NCBI GenBank assembly: GCA_021205715.1
Contig: JAJPXA010000012.1
Location: 1 to 7,994 of the forward strand
Length of the DNA: 7,994 nt
Direction of reading: 5' to 3'
From: Bacillota bacterium
Lineage (GTDB): Bacteria; Bacillota; Clostridia; UBA1381
A program made the position numbers and the translations under genes. Each line of letters starts with the position of its first letter. Position 1 is the stretch's first letter. Under the pieces are notes generated by a model, which had not been told where the DNA came from, searched no databases, and was given only the letters and a program-made list of their open reading frames with translations. Shown here piece after piece: positions 1 through 6,964 of this stretch.

Positions 1-18
1 TCAAAGTTTTGCGGAGCG

Positions 19-33
19 CGAGGCAGAGCCTCG
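19..33. repeat. Short perfect hairpin upstream of the flippase gene
   Basis: CGAGGC and GCCTCG form a 6-bp perfect stem around an AGA loop. The segment starting CAAAGTTT at position 2, followed by this GC-rich hairpin, resembles the repeat cassette at 5611-5709, which also has CAAAGTTT followed by a GC-rich hairpin (CGGGGC AGT GCCCCG). It may be the tail of a related interspersed repeat cut by the window edge. No T-tract follows on the + strand, so it is a poor terminator candidate. Confidence 0.4.
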
Positions 34-81
34 TATATATCACCCCCAGAAATCCAATCATCACAAAGAAAGGCAAAATAT

Positions 82-1605
82 ATGAGAAAGCAAAATTTTA
101 TTATCGGCGCGGTCATACTTATGACGGCGAACGCGGTTTCCAAAATTTTAGGCGCGGTTTTCAAAATACCGCTTACATATATACTCAACGAGGAGGGAAT
201 GGCAGTGTACAACACCGCGTTTCAGGTTTACATAATGTTCCTGTCGTTCATTATCTCCGGCTTCCCTACGGCGATATCAAAAACCGTCGCGGAGTCAATG
301 TCGTTCGGGAAACCGTCGCGTGCAAGACGATGTACCTGCCTTTTAACGCTGATACTCTCCGCAGCGGGGCTTATAGGAAGCGCGCTGCTGTATTTTTTCG
401 CGCCGTATTTTGCGTCGGCGCTTAAGGAGGAGAACGCGGCGGCGGCAATAAGAGTAATATCGCCGTCGGTGTTTTTCGTGGCGCTCGGGACGGGGTATAA
501 AAGCTATTTTCAGGGCGTTTCGGATATGCTTCCGGTCGCGGTGTCGCAGGTTATCGAGTCGGTGATAAAGCTTGTTGTCGGCTGCGCCTTAGCGATGTAC
601 TGCGTTAAATTCGGTATGAACGCGACCGTTTCGGGCGCGATTTCCGGCGTAACTGTCGGAGAAATACTTGCGACTTTTATGCTTTTCATAGGTTATATCG
701 TTTCAAAAAAGCCGAAAAACGCTCTAACTACGTATGCGAGTGACGACAAGGCGATATTGAGGTCGGTGTTCGTAATAGCCGTGCCTCTGCTATTTGCGGC
801 GGCGGCGTCCAACGCGGTAAGCCTTGCGGAAACGGCGGTTGTAAGAAACCACCTGCTTGACGCGGGACTCGGCGAGGACGAGGCGAGGTTTTTATACGGC
901 GCGTATACCGGCTACGCGCTTACGGTTTTCCATTTGCCGTCCGGCATATTGGGAACGCTCGGAATAAGCATTTTGCCCGTGATAGCCGGCGCGATGGCGG
1001 TTAATAACAAAAAACGCGCGAGGAGCGTTACGGCAACGGCTCTTAATTTGACGCTGATCCTGTCACTGCCGTGCGCGGCGGTAATGTATATGCTGCCTGA
1101 AGAGCTGTTAAATTCGCTGTTTCGCAACGCGTCCTCCGCTCTAATGCTTAAAATTATCGCGCCGTCAATCGTGCCGGTTTGTCTGACGCAGATAATGGTG
1201 TCGGTTATGCAGTCGGGCGGCAAGGTAACGGAGCCGTTTCTGCTTATGTTTGCATCATCCGCCGTGAAGATAGCGCTGTGCTTCGCGTTGATACCGATGT
1301 ACGACATATACGGTCTTGCGATAAGCTCGGCGGTAAGCTCGTTTTTATTGCTCGCTTTGGAATGGGGAGCGTTAAAACGCTTTCTCGGCGTAAAGCTCGG
1401 CGCGGTTCAAACGATTTTGAAACCGTTTTTGGCGGGAGCGGTTATGGTATTTTTGATATACGCGCTAAAAGACGGTGTATGCGCCAATTTCGGCGGCGGG
1501 CTCACGGCGTTCGCGGTAATTGCCGCGCTGTCGCTTGCGGGATACGCTTTGACGCTCCTTCTTACGGGCGGCGTAAAAATAAAGGAGCTGCGGCGAATAA
1601 TATAA
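82..1605 (+). CDS. SpoVB/YtgP-type (MurJ-like) polysaccharide/lipid flippase, MOP superfamily
   Basis: A 507-residue integral membrane protein, the usual length for the SpoVB/YtgP branch of the MOP exporter superfamily. It consists almost entirely of hydrophobic segments separated by short basic loops, about 14 in all; clear examples lie near residues 7-27, 45-62, 86-108, 161-177, 184-207, 228-247, 319-337, 385-405, 411-428, 447-462 and 473-494. The signature YFQGVSDMLPVAVSQVIES (about 142-160) matches the YFQG...P.A.SQVIEQ motif of the SpoVB/YtgP family. Members flip undecaprenyl-linked precursors across the cytoplasmic membrane, for the cell wall or the spore cortex. The start is supported by GAAAGG at 68-73, 8 nt before the ATG. 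It converges on the acyl-CoA synthetase gene and appears unrelated to that cluster. The family assignment is firm; whether it acts in vegetative wall synthesis, sporulation or capsule export cannot be decided here. Confidence 0.92.
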   Translation: MRKQNFIIGAVILMTANAVSKILGAVFKIPLTYILNEEGMAVYNTAFQVYIMFLSFIISGFPTAISKTVAESMSFGKPSRARRCTCLLTLILSAAGLIGSALLYFFAPYFASALKEENAAAAIRVISPSVFFVALGTGYKSYFQGVSDMLPVAVSQVIESVIKLVVGCALAMYCVKFGMNATVSGAISGVTVGEILATFMLFIGYIVSKKPKNALTTYASDDKAILRSVFVIAVPLLFAAAASNAVSLAETAVVRNHLLDAGLGEDEARFLYGAYTGYALTVFHLPSGILGTLGISILPVIAGAMAVNNKKRARSVTATALNLTLILSLPCAAVMYMLPEELLNSLFRNASSALMLKIIAPSIVPVCLTQIMVSVMQSGGKVTEPFLLMFASSAVKIALCFALIPMYDIYGLAISSAVSSFLLLALEWGALKRFLGVKLGAVQTILKPFLAGAVMVFLIYALKDGVCANFGGGLTAFAVIAALSLAGYALTLLLTGGVKIKELRRII

Positions 1606-1626
1606 TTACGTTGACAAAATACAAAA

Positions 1627-1655
1627 AAATCGGGAGGATAAAATCCGCCCGATTT
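1627..1655 (-). terminator. Rho-independent terminator of the leftward acyl operon, possibly bidirectional
   Basis: AAATCGGG (1627-1634) pairs perfectly with CCCGATTT (1648-1655). An inner GGAT/ATCC stem with an AAA loop continues the helix after one A/G mismatch. On the - strand the stem runs into a seven-T tract (A-run 1623-1629 on the + strand), starting 7 bp after the synthetase stop codon, which is a textbook intrinsic terminator. On the + strand the following bases (TTTCGCGTTTT) are a weaker U-tract, so it may also end the flippase transcript. Confidence 0.85.
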
Positions 1656-1661
1656 CGCGTT

Positions 1662-3296
1662 TTACGCGTTAGCTCTTAATTCAGTGCGTCGAACCTTGCC
1701 GCTTATGGTTTTGGGAAGCTCATCCACAAATTCAAGAATATGTATATGCTTGTAAAAAGCGAGCGAATTGTTCACTGTGGTTTTTATCTCGCGCATAAGC
1801 GCGTCGCTCGGCGAATAATCGGCGGCGAGAACCACGCTTGCCTTAACCGCTTGACCGCGGTCTTTGTCGGGAACGCCGACAACACTGCATTCCATTACGG
1901 CGGGATGCTCCATAAGCTTGTTTTCAATCTCAAACGGCCCTATTCTGAAGCCTCTTGACTTTATAACGTCATCTTTGCGGCTCACGTAATAATAGCAATT
2001 GTTATCGTCGAAGTAGGCGAGGTCGCCCGTGTGATACACGCCGCCCTCCCATACGCTTTCGTACAGCTCGTGGTTGTTGTAATAATCCATAAATATGCCG
2101 CATTGGTTGTCCTTGGGAACAACGACTATTTCACCGGTTTCACCGGCGCTTGCGTATGTGCCGTCATTTTTAAGCAAACGTATGTCATATAGCGGCGACG
2201 GACGCCCCATCGAGTTTGGCGACGGAGTGTCGTTCTCAAGATTTCCAATCATAAGCACCGATTCACTTTGACCGAAGCCCTCGGCGATTTTTATGCCGGT
2301 CTGCTCGTACAGGTTATCGATTACAACCGTATTTATCGCCTCTCCCGCGGTTGTAAGATGAGTCAGGGAGGAGAGGTCGTATTTTTCGAGCTTGCATTTT
2401 GTGAAACAGCGGTAGATTGTCGGCGGCGCGCAGAAAGTCGTAACGTGGTGCTTTGCCATAACGTTAAGTATCTTTTTCGGCGCGAATGTGTCGAAATCGT
2501 ATACCATAACCGCGCTTCCGCAAATCCACTGACCGTAAATTTTGCCCCATGACGCTTTCGCCCAGCCGGTTTCGGCTACCGTGAGATGCAGTCCGCCGTC
2601 AATAACCCTCTGCCAATATCTCGCGGTGGGAATGTGCGCGAGGGGATAGGTGTGATTATGCGTGACGGCTTTCGGATAGCCTGTTGTGCCGGAGGTAAAA
2701 TACAAAAGCATAGGCTCCGTAACATTTGTTTCGACGCGCTCAAGAACGCTTGCCGCATTTGCGACAGCCTCTGTAAAGTTTACCACGCCCTCGGGCTGAA
2801 CTCCCGTGCCGAAAATCATTTTAAGTGACGGGCATTGCTTTTTTGCTTCACCCATTTTTTCGGGGATTTCACTCTCCGATGTAATTACCGCGTATTTTAC
2901 GTCAACGCTGTTAATACGGTACATAATATCTTCTGTTGTAAGCATATTTGTCGCCGGAATTATGACCGCGCCGATTTTATGAAGCGCGGGCGCGACGTAC
3001 CAATATTCGTAATTTCGCTTGAGAATTACCATTACTCTGTCGCCCTTTTGCACTCCCGCCTCAAGAAAAACATTGGCGGCTTTCGAGCTTAGCTCGCTTA
3101 TTTCCTTAAAGGTAAAGATTCTTTCGTCGCCTTTCACATTGCACCAAACGACCGCGCGGCCGTCGGGGTCGTCCTTTCCAAGACGGTCGACAACATCGTA
3201 TCCGAAATTGAAAGTATCGTCATACTTCAATTCAAACTTTTTTACGGCACCTTTTTCATCAAATTCTTCGGTGCAGAATTCCTTGTATAATTGCAT
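1662..3296 (-). CDS. Medium-chain-type acyl-CoA synthetase (AMP-forming)
   Basis: A 544-residue ANL-superfamily adenylating enzyme of full family length. It would activate a carboxylic acid with ATP to an acyl-AMP and then to an acyl-CoA, in the cytoplasm. Visible core motifs are the P-loop YFTSGTTGYPK (199-209), ETGWAKASWGKIYGQW (242-257), GFGQSE (340-345), the hinge-region TGD (423-425) and SRKDDVIKSRGFRIGPFEIE (439-458), and the C-terminal PKTISGKVRR with catalytic Lys534. The ETGWAK...WG segment and overall layout are typical of the ACSM/medium-chain acyl-CoA synthetase group related to acetyl-CoA synthetase. An AAAGGA ribosome binding site (3306-3311) sits 9 nt before the ATG. It is the last gene of the leftward cluster, 76 bp after the thioesterase, with the terminator just beyond its stop. 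Enzyme class is certain; acyl chain preference is not, and aromatic or branched acids are possible. Confidence 0.93.
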   Translation of the reverse strand: MQLYKEFCTEEFDEKGAVKKFELKYDDTFNFGYDVVDRLGKDDPDGRAVVWCNVKGDERIFTFKEISELSSKAANVFLEAGVQKGDRVMVILKRNYEYWYVAPALHKIGAVIIPATNMLTTEDIMYRINSVDVKYAVITSESEIPEKMGEAKKQCPSLKMIFGTGVQPEGVVNFTEAVANAASVLERVETNVTEPMLLYFTSGTTGYPKAVTHNHTYPLAHIPTARYWQRVIDGGLHLTVAETGWAKASWGKIYGQWICGSAVMVYDFDTFAPKKILNVMAKHHVTTFCAPPTIYRCFTKCKLEKYDLSSLTHLTTAGEAINTVVIDNLYEQTGIKIAEGFGQSESVLMIGNLENDTPSPNSMGRPSPLYDIRLLKNDGTYASAGETGEIVVVPKDNQCGIFMDYYNNHELYESVWEGGVYHTGDLAYFDDNNCYYYVSRKDDVIKSRGFRIGPFEIENKLMEHPAVMECSVVGVPDKDRGQAVKASVVLAADYSPSDALMREIKTTVNNSLAFYKHIHILEFVDELPKTISGKVRRTELRANA

Positions 3297-3322
3297 ATTG
3301 TAATATCCTTTCGATTATAGCT

Positions 3323-3341
3323 CGGCTTTGGCGCCAAGCCG
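3323..3341 (-). other. Hairpin in the thioesterase-synthetase gap
   Basis: CGGCTT and AAGCCG form a 6-bp stem, and the enclosed seven bases (TGGCGCC on the + strand) can add two GC pairs. It lies about 27 bp before the synthetase start on the transcribed strand. No U-tract follows, so it is not an ordinary terminator; it could stabilise or punctuate the operon mRNA. Confidence 0.45.
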
Positions 3342-3361
3342 CGTATTATCAAACGTTTTTA

Positions 3362-3390
3362 GAGGCGGACGGTTAATTTTTTGCCGCCTC
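3362..3390 (-). other. Stem-loop spanning the thioesterase stop codon
   Basis: GAGGCGG (3362-3368) pairs with CCGCCTC (3384-3390), giving a perfect 7-bp GC-rich stem. The thioesterase stop codon (3373-3375) lies in its 15-nt loop. In the leftward transcript it is followed by TAAAAACG rather than a U-run, so termination is unlikely. It may protect the 3' end of the upstream message or act as an RNA processing point. Confidence 0.45.
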
Positions 3391-3786
3391 AAAAAGCTTT
3401 TTGTAAATATCCGGATGCGAGTGCTTCACGCTTACCGGCTTATAATCACGGTTTACGAAACAGTGTGTTGTATATCCCTCGCAGGAGAGGGTGTTTTTTT
3501 CACCGAAGCGTATTTCGTACTCGAATTTCATTCTTACGCCCGTGAATTTTGCCGCTTTTACATATACTCTGAAAACGTCGTCGAATTTCAGGGAAACTAT
3601 ATATTTCGCGTACGCGTCGACGTTCGGAATAATAAGTCCCATAGACTCCATGGTTTTAACATCGCAGCCTATTTGTTTCATAAAGTCCATCCGCGCTTCC
3701 TCGAAGTAGCGGATATAGTTTGTGTGATGCACTATCTGCATACGGTCTGTTTCATAATAATTTACTCTTCTTGTATATGGTTTCAT
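3373..3786 (-). CDS. Acyl-CoA thioesterase, hotdog fold (YbgC/4-hydroxybenzoyl-CoA thioesterase-like)
   Basis: A 137-residue single-domain protein, the normal size for a 4HBT/YbgC hotdog thioesterase, which hydrolyses acyl-CoA or acyl-ACP to the free acid. The N-terminal signature YYETDRMQIVHHTNYIRYFEEAR (10-32) carries the expected catalytic-region Asp14, the HHTNY stretch and a helix with a Glu-Glu-Ala-Arg end. The Gly usually found after the Asp (TD..G.V) is replaced by Met-Gln, so the active-site loop differs slightly from the commonest form. The rest has the beta-rich pattern of the fold (VSLKFDDVFRVYVKAAKFTG, 64-83). The start is 4 bp past the stop codon of the upstream ligase, and its ribosome binding site (AAGGAAG, 3794-3800) lies in that gene's last codons. 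The context suggests it controls or reverses the products of the two neighbouring ligases. Fold and class are secure; the substrate is unknown. Confidence 0.9.
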   Translation of the reverse strand: MKPYTRRVNYYETDRMQIVHHTNYIRYFEEARMDFMKQIGCDVKTMESMGLIIPNVDAYAKYIVSLKFDDVFRVYVKAAKFTGVRMKFEYEIRFGEKNTLSCEGYTTHCFVNRDYKPVSVKHSHPDIYKKLFEAAKN

Positions 3787-3800
3787 AGCCTTACTTCCTT
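3787..3800 (-). promoter_or_regulatory. Ribosome binding site inside the ligase 3' end (translational coupling)
   Basis: The last two sense codons of the ligase (AGG AAG), with the A before them, supply an AAGGAAG Shine-Dalgarno sequence. The ligase stop at 3791-3793 is 4 bp from the thioesterase ATG (3784-3786). This arrangement fixes the thioesterase start and makes coupled translation likely. Confidence 0.75.
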
Positions 3801-5452
3801 AATAATAACCCGTTTTCCAAGTCCTCTTTTGCCTGTTTTTTTATAATGTAATGCTGCTTTTTGCCCGTCGCGGTAAGCGGGATTTCATCAACGAATTTGT
3901 AATATCTCGGGCATTTGTACGCCGACAGGTCGGGATGGTTTGCACAATGCTCGCGAAGCTCCGCGACTGTCAGGCTGTCGTCATCCTTTATGATATACGC
4001 CGCCAGCACCTCGCCGCGCAGTTTGTCGGGGACGGAGGTGACGATGCATTCGCGAACCTTGGCGCATTCGTTAATCGCTTCCTCTATCTGCGAGGGATAA
4101 ATGTTTTCGCCCGACGACACTATCATATCGTCCTTTCTGCCGGAAATGGTGACAAAGCAGTTTTCGTCCCAGGTTCCGAGGTCACCGGTGTACATAAATC
4201 CTTTGTAAAATTTTTCCTTTGTCATTTCCTCGTTTTTGTAATACGAATATGTCGTTTTGGACGGCGACATAAATATAATCTCGCCGACGGTTTTGCCGTC
4301 GTTGGGGACTATATCGTCCGGCTCCGCCTTACGGTCTTCGTAAACGTTTACGATTCTCACGTCGTCATCCGTGCAGACTCTGCCTGCGGAGCCTGACATC
4401 ATCGGGAGATCATAGGGGCGCAGGAACGTGTTCCAGAATGACTCCGTTGTTCCGTAGCCGTTGAAAATGTTGGGTGTGAGCATATTTTGGAAACGTATGC
4501 AAGCCGATTTTTCAAGCGGCGCGCCCATTGTCACTATACCCTTAAGCGACGAAAGGTCGTGCGGGCGGTTTTCCTGAGCTTTTGTCAGAACCGACAGCAC
4601 CGACGGAACGCCTATCAAAAATGTTATTTTGTATTTTTCCGTATATTCAAGGCAAAGCTTCACGTTAAACGTTCTTAAAACGACAACCTCGCCGCCGGCG
4701 TAAAGCGTCGGAGTAAGTCCGCCCGAGTGAATGCCGCCGCGGTGGAACCACGGGGTCATATTCATTGTTTTGTCAACCGGAGATAACGGGAAGTGCATCA
4801 TAACGTCGTGCGCGGATAAGACTTCATTTACGTTGTTAATCGGCACGCCTTTGGGGAGTGATGTGGTTCCGGATGTGAAAAGACGCGTTACCTCGTCATA
4901 GATATGCGGCTTTTCCTCGCGTATCGGCTCGGCCGCCGGCGCGTTTGCCATAATGTCGCTTAAAAGCAAATGCCCGTCGGGGATGTGCGCGCAGTCGCCC
5001 TTGTAGTCGACCGCGATTACGACATTGGGCTTGAATTTCGCAATTTCGAGCGCCTTTACCGCCATATCCATAACCTCGGTGTCGTATACATATACCTTCG
5101 GCGTGTTGTGGTCGATAAGCTTCGCCGTTTCGCCCGGCGCGAGGTTGTAGTTTGCGGGCGCGTTTATAGCGCCGATTTTCTGCGGAGCTATATAGAAAAA
5201 CGCGAATTCGGGCGAGTTGAACAGCTGATATAAAATCAGGTCGTTTTTGCCCGTCCCGAGAGCTTTTAAGGCGTTCGCGAGCCTGTTGCAGTCCTCGTTC
5301 AGCTCCGCGTAGGTGCGGCTCTTTCCCTTGTAAGGGTCAAACAGCGCGTATTGGTTGCCGTAGCGGCGCACGTTGCGCATAAAGCCGTTGAGCCAGGTGA
5401 ACTCGTGTTCAAAGGTGTCCTTGAACATCGTGACATCGTAAGTGAAATCCAT
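3791..5452 (-). CDS. AMP-dependent acyl-CoA (or acyl/aryl-acid) ligase
   Basis: A 553-residue ANL-superfamily enzyme, distinct in sequence from the synthetase at 1662-3296. It should adenylate a carboxylic acid and transfer it to CoA or another thiol. Motifs: P-loop LFTSGTTSLPKG (191-202), GYGTTE (332-337), YTGD (421-424), SGRKDDMIVSSGENIYPSQI (437-456), and LTATGKKQHY with catalytic Lys531. The P-loop has Ser instead of the usual second Gly (TSGTTS.PKG), a variant I know from crotonobetaine/cyclohexanecarboxylate-type CoA ligases. GENIYPSQIEE is typical of fatty-acid and aromatic-acid CoA ligases. The start is supported by AAGGAG (5461-5466), 8 nt before the ATG. The gene follows the ketosynthase after a repeat-filled 258-bp gap and is coupled to the thioesterase behind it. 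Whether the acceptor is CoA or a carrier protein is open; no carrier protein is encoded nearby. Confidence 0.92.
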   Translation of the reverse strand: MDFTYDVTMFKDTFEHEFTWLNGFMRNVRRYGNQYALFDPYKGKSRTYAELNEDCNRLANALKALGTGKNDLILYQLFNSPEFAFFYIAPQKIGAINAPANYNLAPGETAKLIDHNTPKVYVYDTEVMDMAVKALEIAKFKPNVVIAVDYKGDCAHIPDGHLLLSDIMANAPAAEPIREEKPHIYDEVTRLFTSGTTSLPKGVPINNVNEVLSAHDVMMHFPLSPVDKTMNMTPWFHRGGIHSGGLTPTLYAGGEVVVLRTFNVKLCLEYTEKYKITFLIGVPSVLSVLTKAQENRPHDLSSLKGIVTMGAPLEKSACIRFQNMLTPNIFNGYGTTESFWNTFLRPYDLPMMSGSAGRVCTDDDVRIVNVYEDRKAEPDDIVPNDGKTVGEIIFMSPSKTTYSYYKNEEMTKEKFYKGFMYTGDLGTWDENCFVTISGRKDDMIVSSGENIYPSQIEEAINECAKVRECIVTSVPDKLRGEVLAAYIIKDDDSLTVAELREHCANHPDLSAYKCPRYYKFVDEIPLTATGKKQHYIIKKQAKEDLENGLLLRK

Positions 5453-5515
5453 TGTATTTTCTCCTTATCTATTTATTTTAAATTTTTGTTTAGGGGAGTG
5501 TTTAAATTGACGGGT

Positions 5516-5598
5516 ATTTCGCAGGGGCGAACATTGTTCGCCCGTTCCTGACGATTTAATGTATTTATGCGGGCGACCAATGGTCGCCCCTACGAAAT
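5516..5598. repeat. Pair of inverted REP-like palindromic repeats (BIME-like)
   Basis: Two copies of one palindromic unit lie head to head. The left copy has GGGCGAAC (5525-5532), ATT and GTTCGCCC (5536-5543). The right copy has GGGCGACC (5571-5578), AAT and GGTCGCCC (5582-5589). Outside each hairpin is the same flank: ATTTCGCAGGGGCGA (5516-5530) matches the reverse complement of 5584-5598 at 14 of 15 positions, so the whole 83 bp is an imperfect inverted repeat. The right copy, read on the - strand, has GTAG directly at the foot of its hairpin. It appears to be an interspersed mobile-type repeat rather than a terminator, since no T-tract follows either stem. Confidence 0.75.
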
Positions 5599-5610
5599 CT
5601 AATGCTTTTT

Positions 5611-5709
5611 ATACCCCAAATGCGAAACGATAGTTTCGCAACAAAGTTTAGGTCAAGCCTTTTTAAAGGCTTGTGGGGTTCGGGGCAGTGCCCCGAGAAA
5701 ATACCCCAA
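5611..5709. repeat. Three-hairpin repeat cassette flanked by a 9-bp direct repeat
   Basis: Three perfect hairpins lie in a row: TGCGAAAC/GTTTCGCA (5621-5640, GATA loop), CAAGCCTTT/AAAGGCTTG (5654-5673) and CGGGGC/GCCCCG (5681-5695, AGT loop). The set is bracketed by the direct repeat ATACCCCAA at 5611-5619 and 5701-5709, exactly 90 bp apart. The right copy ends 2 bp from the ketosynthase stop codon. The pattern of a short hairpin followed by a GGGGC...GCCCC hairpin resembles interspersed repeats I recall from clostridial genomes. The direct repeats could be a target-site duplication. Confidence 0.6.
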
Positions 5710-5711
5710 GC

Positions 5712-6932
5712 TTATCCGTCATACCTTTTAATAATAACGCTTGAGTTTTGACCGCCGAAGCCGAAGGCGTTGGACATTGCGGTATTTACCTCGCGCTTTG
5801 CCGCCTTTAGCGGCGTAAAATCCAAATCGCATTGCGGGTCGGGGTCGGTAAGGTTTATCGTCGGCGGGATAATCCCCGTTTCAATCGCCTTTACACAGGT
5901 TATAAGCTCGGTTATCCCGCCCGCGCCCATCATATGACCGGTTGCCGCTTTGGTGGAGCTTATCGCGGGCACATTATCGCCAAACACCGTTTTTATCGCG
6001 ATTGTTTCGGCAATATCGCCTTGTATCGTGCCGGTGCCGTGCGCGTTTATATAGTCGATATCCCCGGGCGTTATGCCCGCTTCCTCTATCGCGAGCGACA
6101 TACACTCCGCCGCGCCTCTGCCGTTCCTTTCGGGCGCGGTTACGTGATACGCGTCGTTGGTATTCGCGCATCCGGCAACTACGCCGTAAATTTTCGCGCC
6201 GCGCCGCGTCGCGCTTGAAAGCGTTTCAAGCATAAGCGCACCGCCGCCCTCGCCGATAACAAACCCGTCGCGGTTTCTGTCGAACGGGCGCGGCGTCATA
6301 TCGGGGTTCGCGTTTCTTGAGAGCATCTGCGCGTTTGACAGGCTGTAAATCACGATGGGGCAGAGTACCGATTCCGCGCCTACCGCCAAAATCGCGTCCG
6401 CCTTGCCGGCGTTCAGCATAAGCGATGCCGCCGATACCGCGTCGCCGCCCGAGGCGCAGGCGGTGTTTACCGTGACGCTCGGTCCTTGTATGCCGTATGC
6501 TATCGCGATATTCGCCGCCGCGACATTTCCTAAAATCTTCGGGATAAATCTCGGCCCTACTTTTTTATGCGACGCTTCGGACAGACTTTGCTGTGTGTGT
6601 GCGATTGTCGTTATACCGTTCAGAGCGGTTCCCATAACAATTCCCGTGCGCTTTGGATTAATCTTGATTTTACTGTCCTCAATCGCCTCTTTCGCGGCAA
6701 TGAACGCGTACTGCATAAACGAGTCGCTGTGGCGAACCAAATCCTTGGGCATATAGTCCGACGGATTGAGATTTTTTATCTCGCCCGCGACCTGCACCGC
6801 AAGCTCGCTTGCGTCAAACGAGGTAATCTTCGATATTCCCGAGCGTCCCGCCGCCGCGTTTCTCCAGTATGCCTCGACGCCGATGCCCAAAGGCGTAACG
6901 GCGCCCATACCTGTTATCACAATTGTTTCCAT
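5712..6932 (-). CDS. fabF: Beta-ketoacyl-[acyl-carrier-protein] synthase, FabF (KAS II) type
   Basis: A 406-residue thiolase-fold condensing enzyme, normal FabF length. It would decarboxylate malonyl-ACP and extend an acyl chain by two carbons. The full catalytic set is present: Cys159 in VNTACASGG, His298 in NAHGTGT, Lys328 in SSTKAATGH and His333 in the same motif. Also seen are the N-terminal VITGMGAVTPLG (5-16), TPRPFDRNRDGFVIGEGGGA (213-232) and the C-terminal NAFGFGGQN (388-396) that contains the acyl-pocket gate. The segment after His298 reads GTGTIQGD, unlike the common GT(S/G)TP.(G/N)D. An AGAGGAA ribosome binding site (6937-6943) precedes the ATG by 4 nt. It is the first gene of the leftward cluster, behind a consensus promoter and divergent from a LysR gene, and is not embedded in a standard fab operon. 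It may be an accessory ketosynthase rather than the housekeeping enzyme; the symbol denotes the family. Confidence 0.92.
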   Translation of the reverse strand: METIVITGMGAVTPLGIGVEAYWRNAAAGRSGISKITSFDASELAVQVAGEIKNLNPSDYMPKDLVRHSDSFMQYAFIAAKEAIEDSKIKINPKRTGIVMGTALNGITTIAHTQQSLSEASHKKVGPRFIPKILGNVAAANIAIAYGIQGPSVTVNTACASGGDAVSAASLMLNAGKADAILAVGAESVLCPIVIYSLSNAQMLSRNANPDMTPRPFDRNRDGFVIGEGGGALMLETLSSATRRGAKIYGVVAGCANTNDAYHVTAPERNGRGAAECMSLAIEEAGITPGDIDYINAHGTGTIQGDIAETIAIKTVFGDNVPAISSTKAATGHMMGAGGITELITCVKAIETGIIPPTINLTDPDPQCDLDFTPLKAAKREVNTAMSNAFGFGGQNSSVIIKRYDG

Positions 6933-6964
6933 AAAATTCCTCTGCTATGCGTTATATCGCTTTT

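Noticed and set aside
9..425. Rightward open frame overlapping the flippase 5' end
   Set aside because: It lies in another frame over the well-supported flippase gene, is Arg/Gly-rich in an out-of-frame manner and has no recognisable domain.
1611..1639. TTGACA between the convergent genes as a promoter -35
   Set aside because: No acceptable -10 box occurs at 16-19 bp, and the sequence runs directly into the terminator.
5628..5657. Weak internal promoter for the ligase (TTGACC, 18 bp, TATCGT on the - strand)
   Set aside because: The -10 matches poorly and both boxes lie inside repeat hairpins, so a chance match is more likely.
5516..5709. CRISPR array in the repeat-rich gap
   Set aside because: The repeats are two different palindromic families in inverted orientation, with no regularly spaced direct repeats and no cas genes.
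5453..5711. A short acyl carrier protein gene hidden between fabF and the ligase
   Set aside because: The gap holds only repeats, and no frame with a DSL phosphopantetheine motif was seen.
5832..6235. Arg/Tyr-rich open frames antisense to fabF
   Set aside because: They are antisense shadows of a fully conserved ketosynthase, and their low-complexity basic composition follows from its GC-rich codons.
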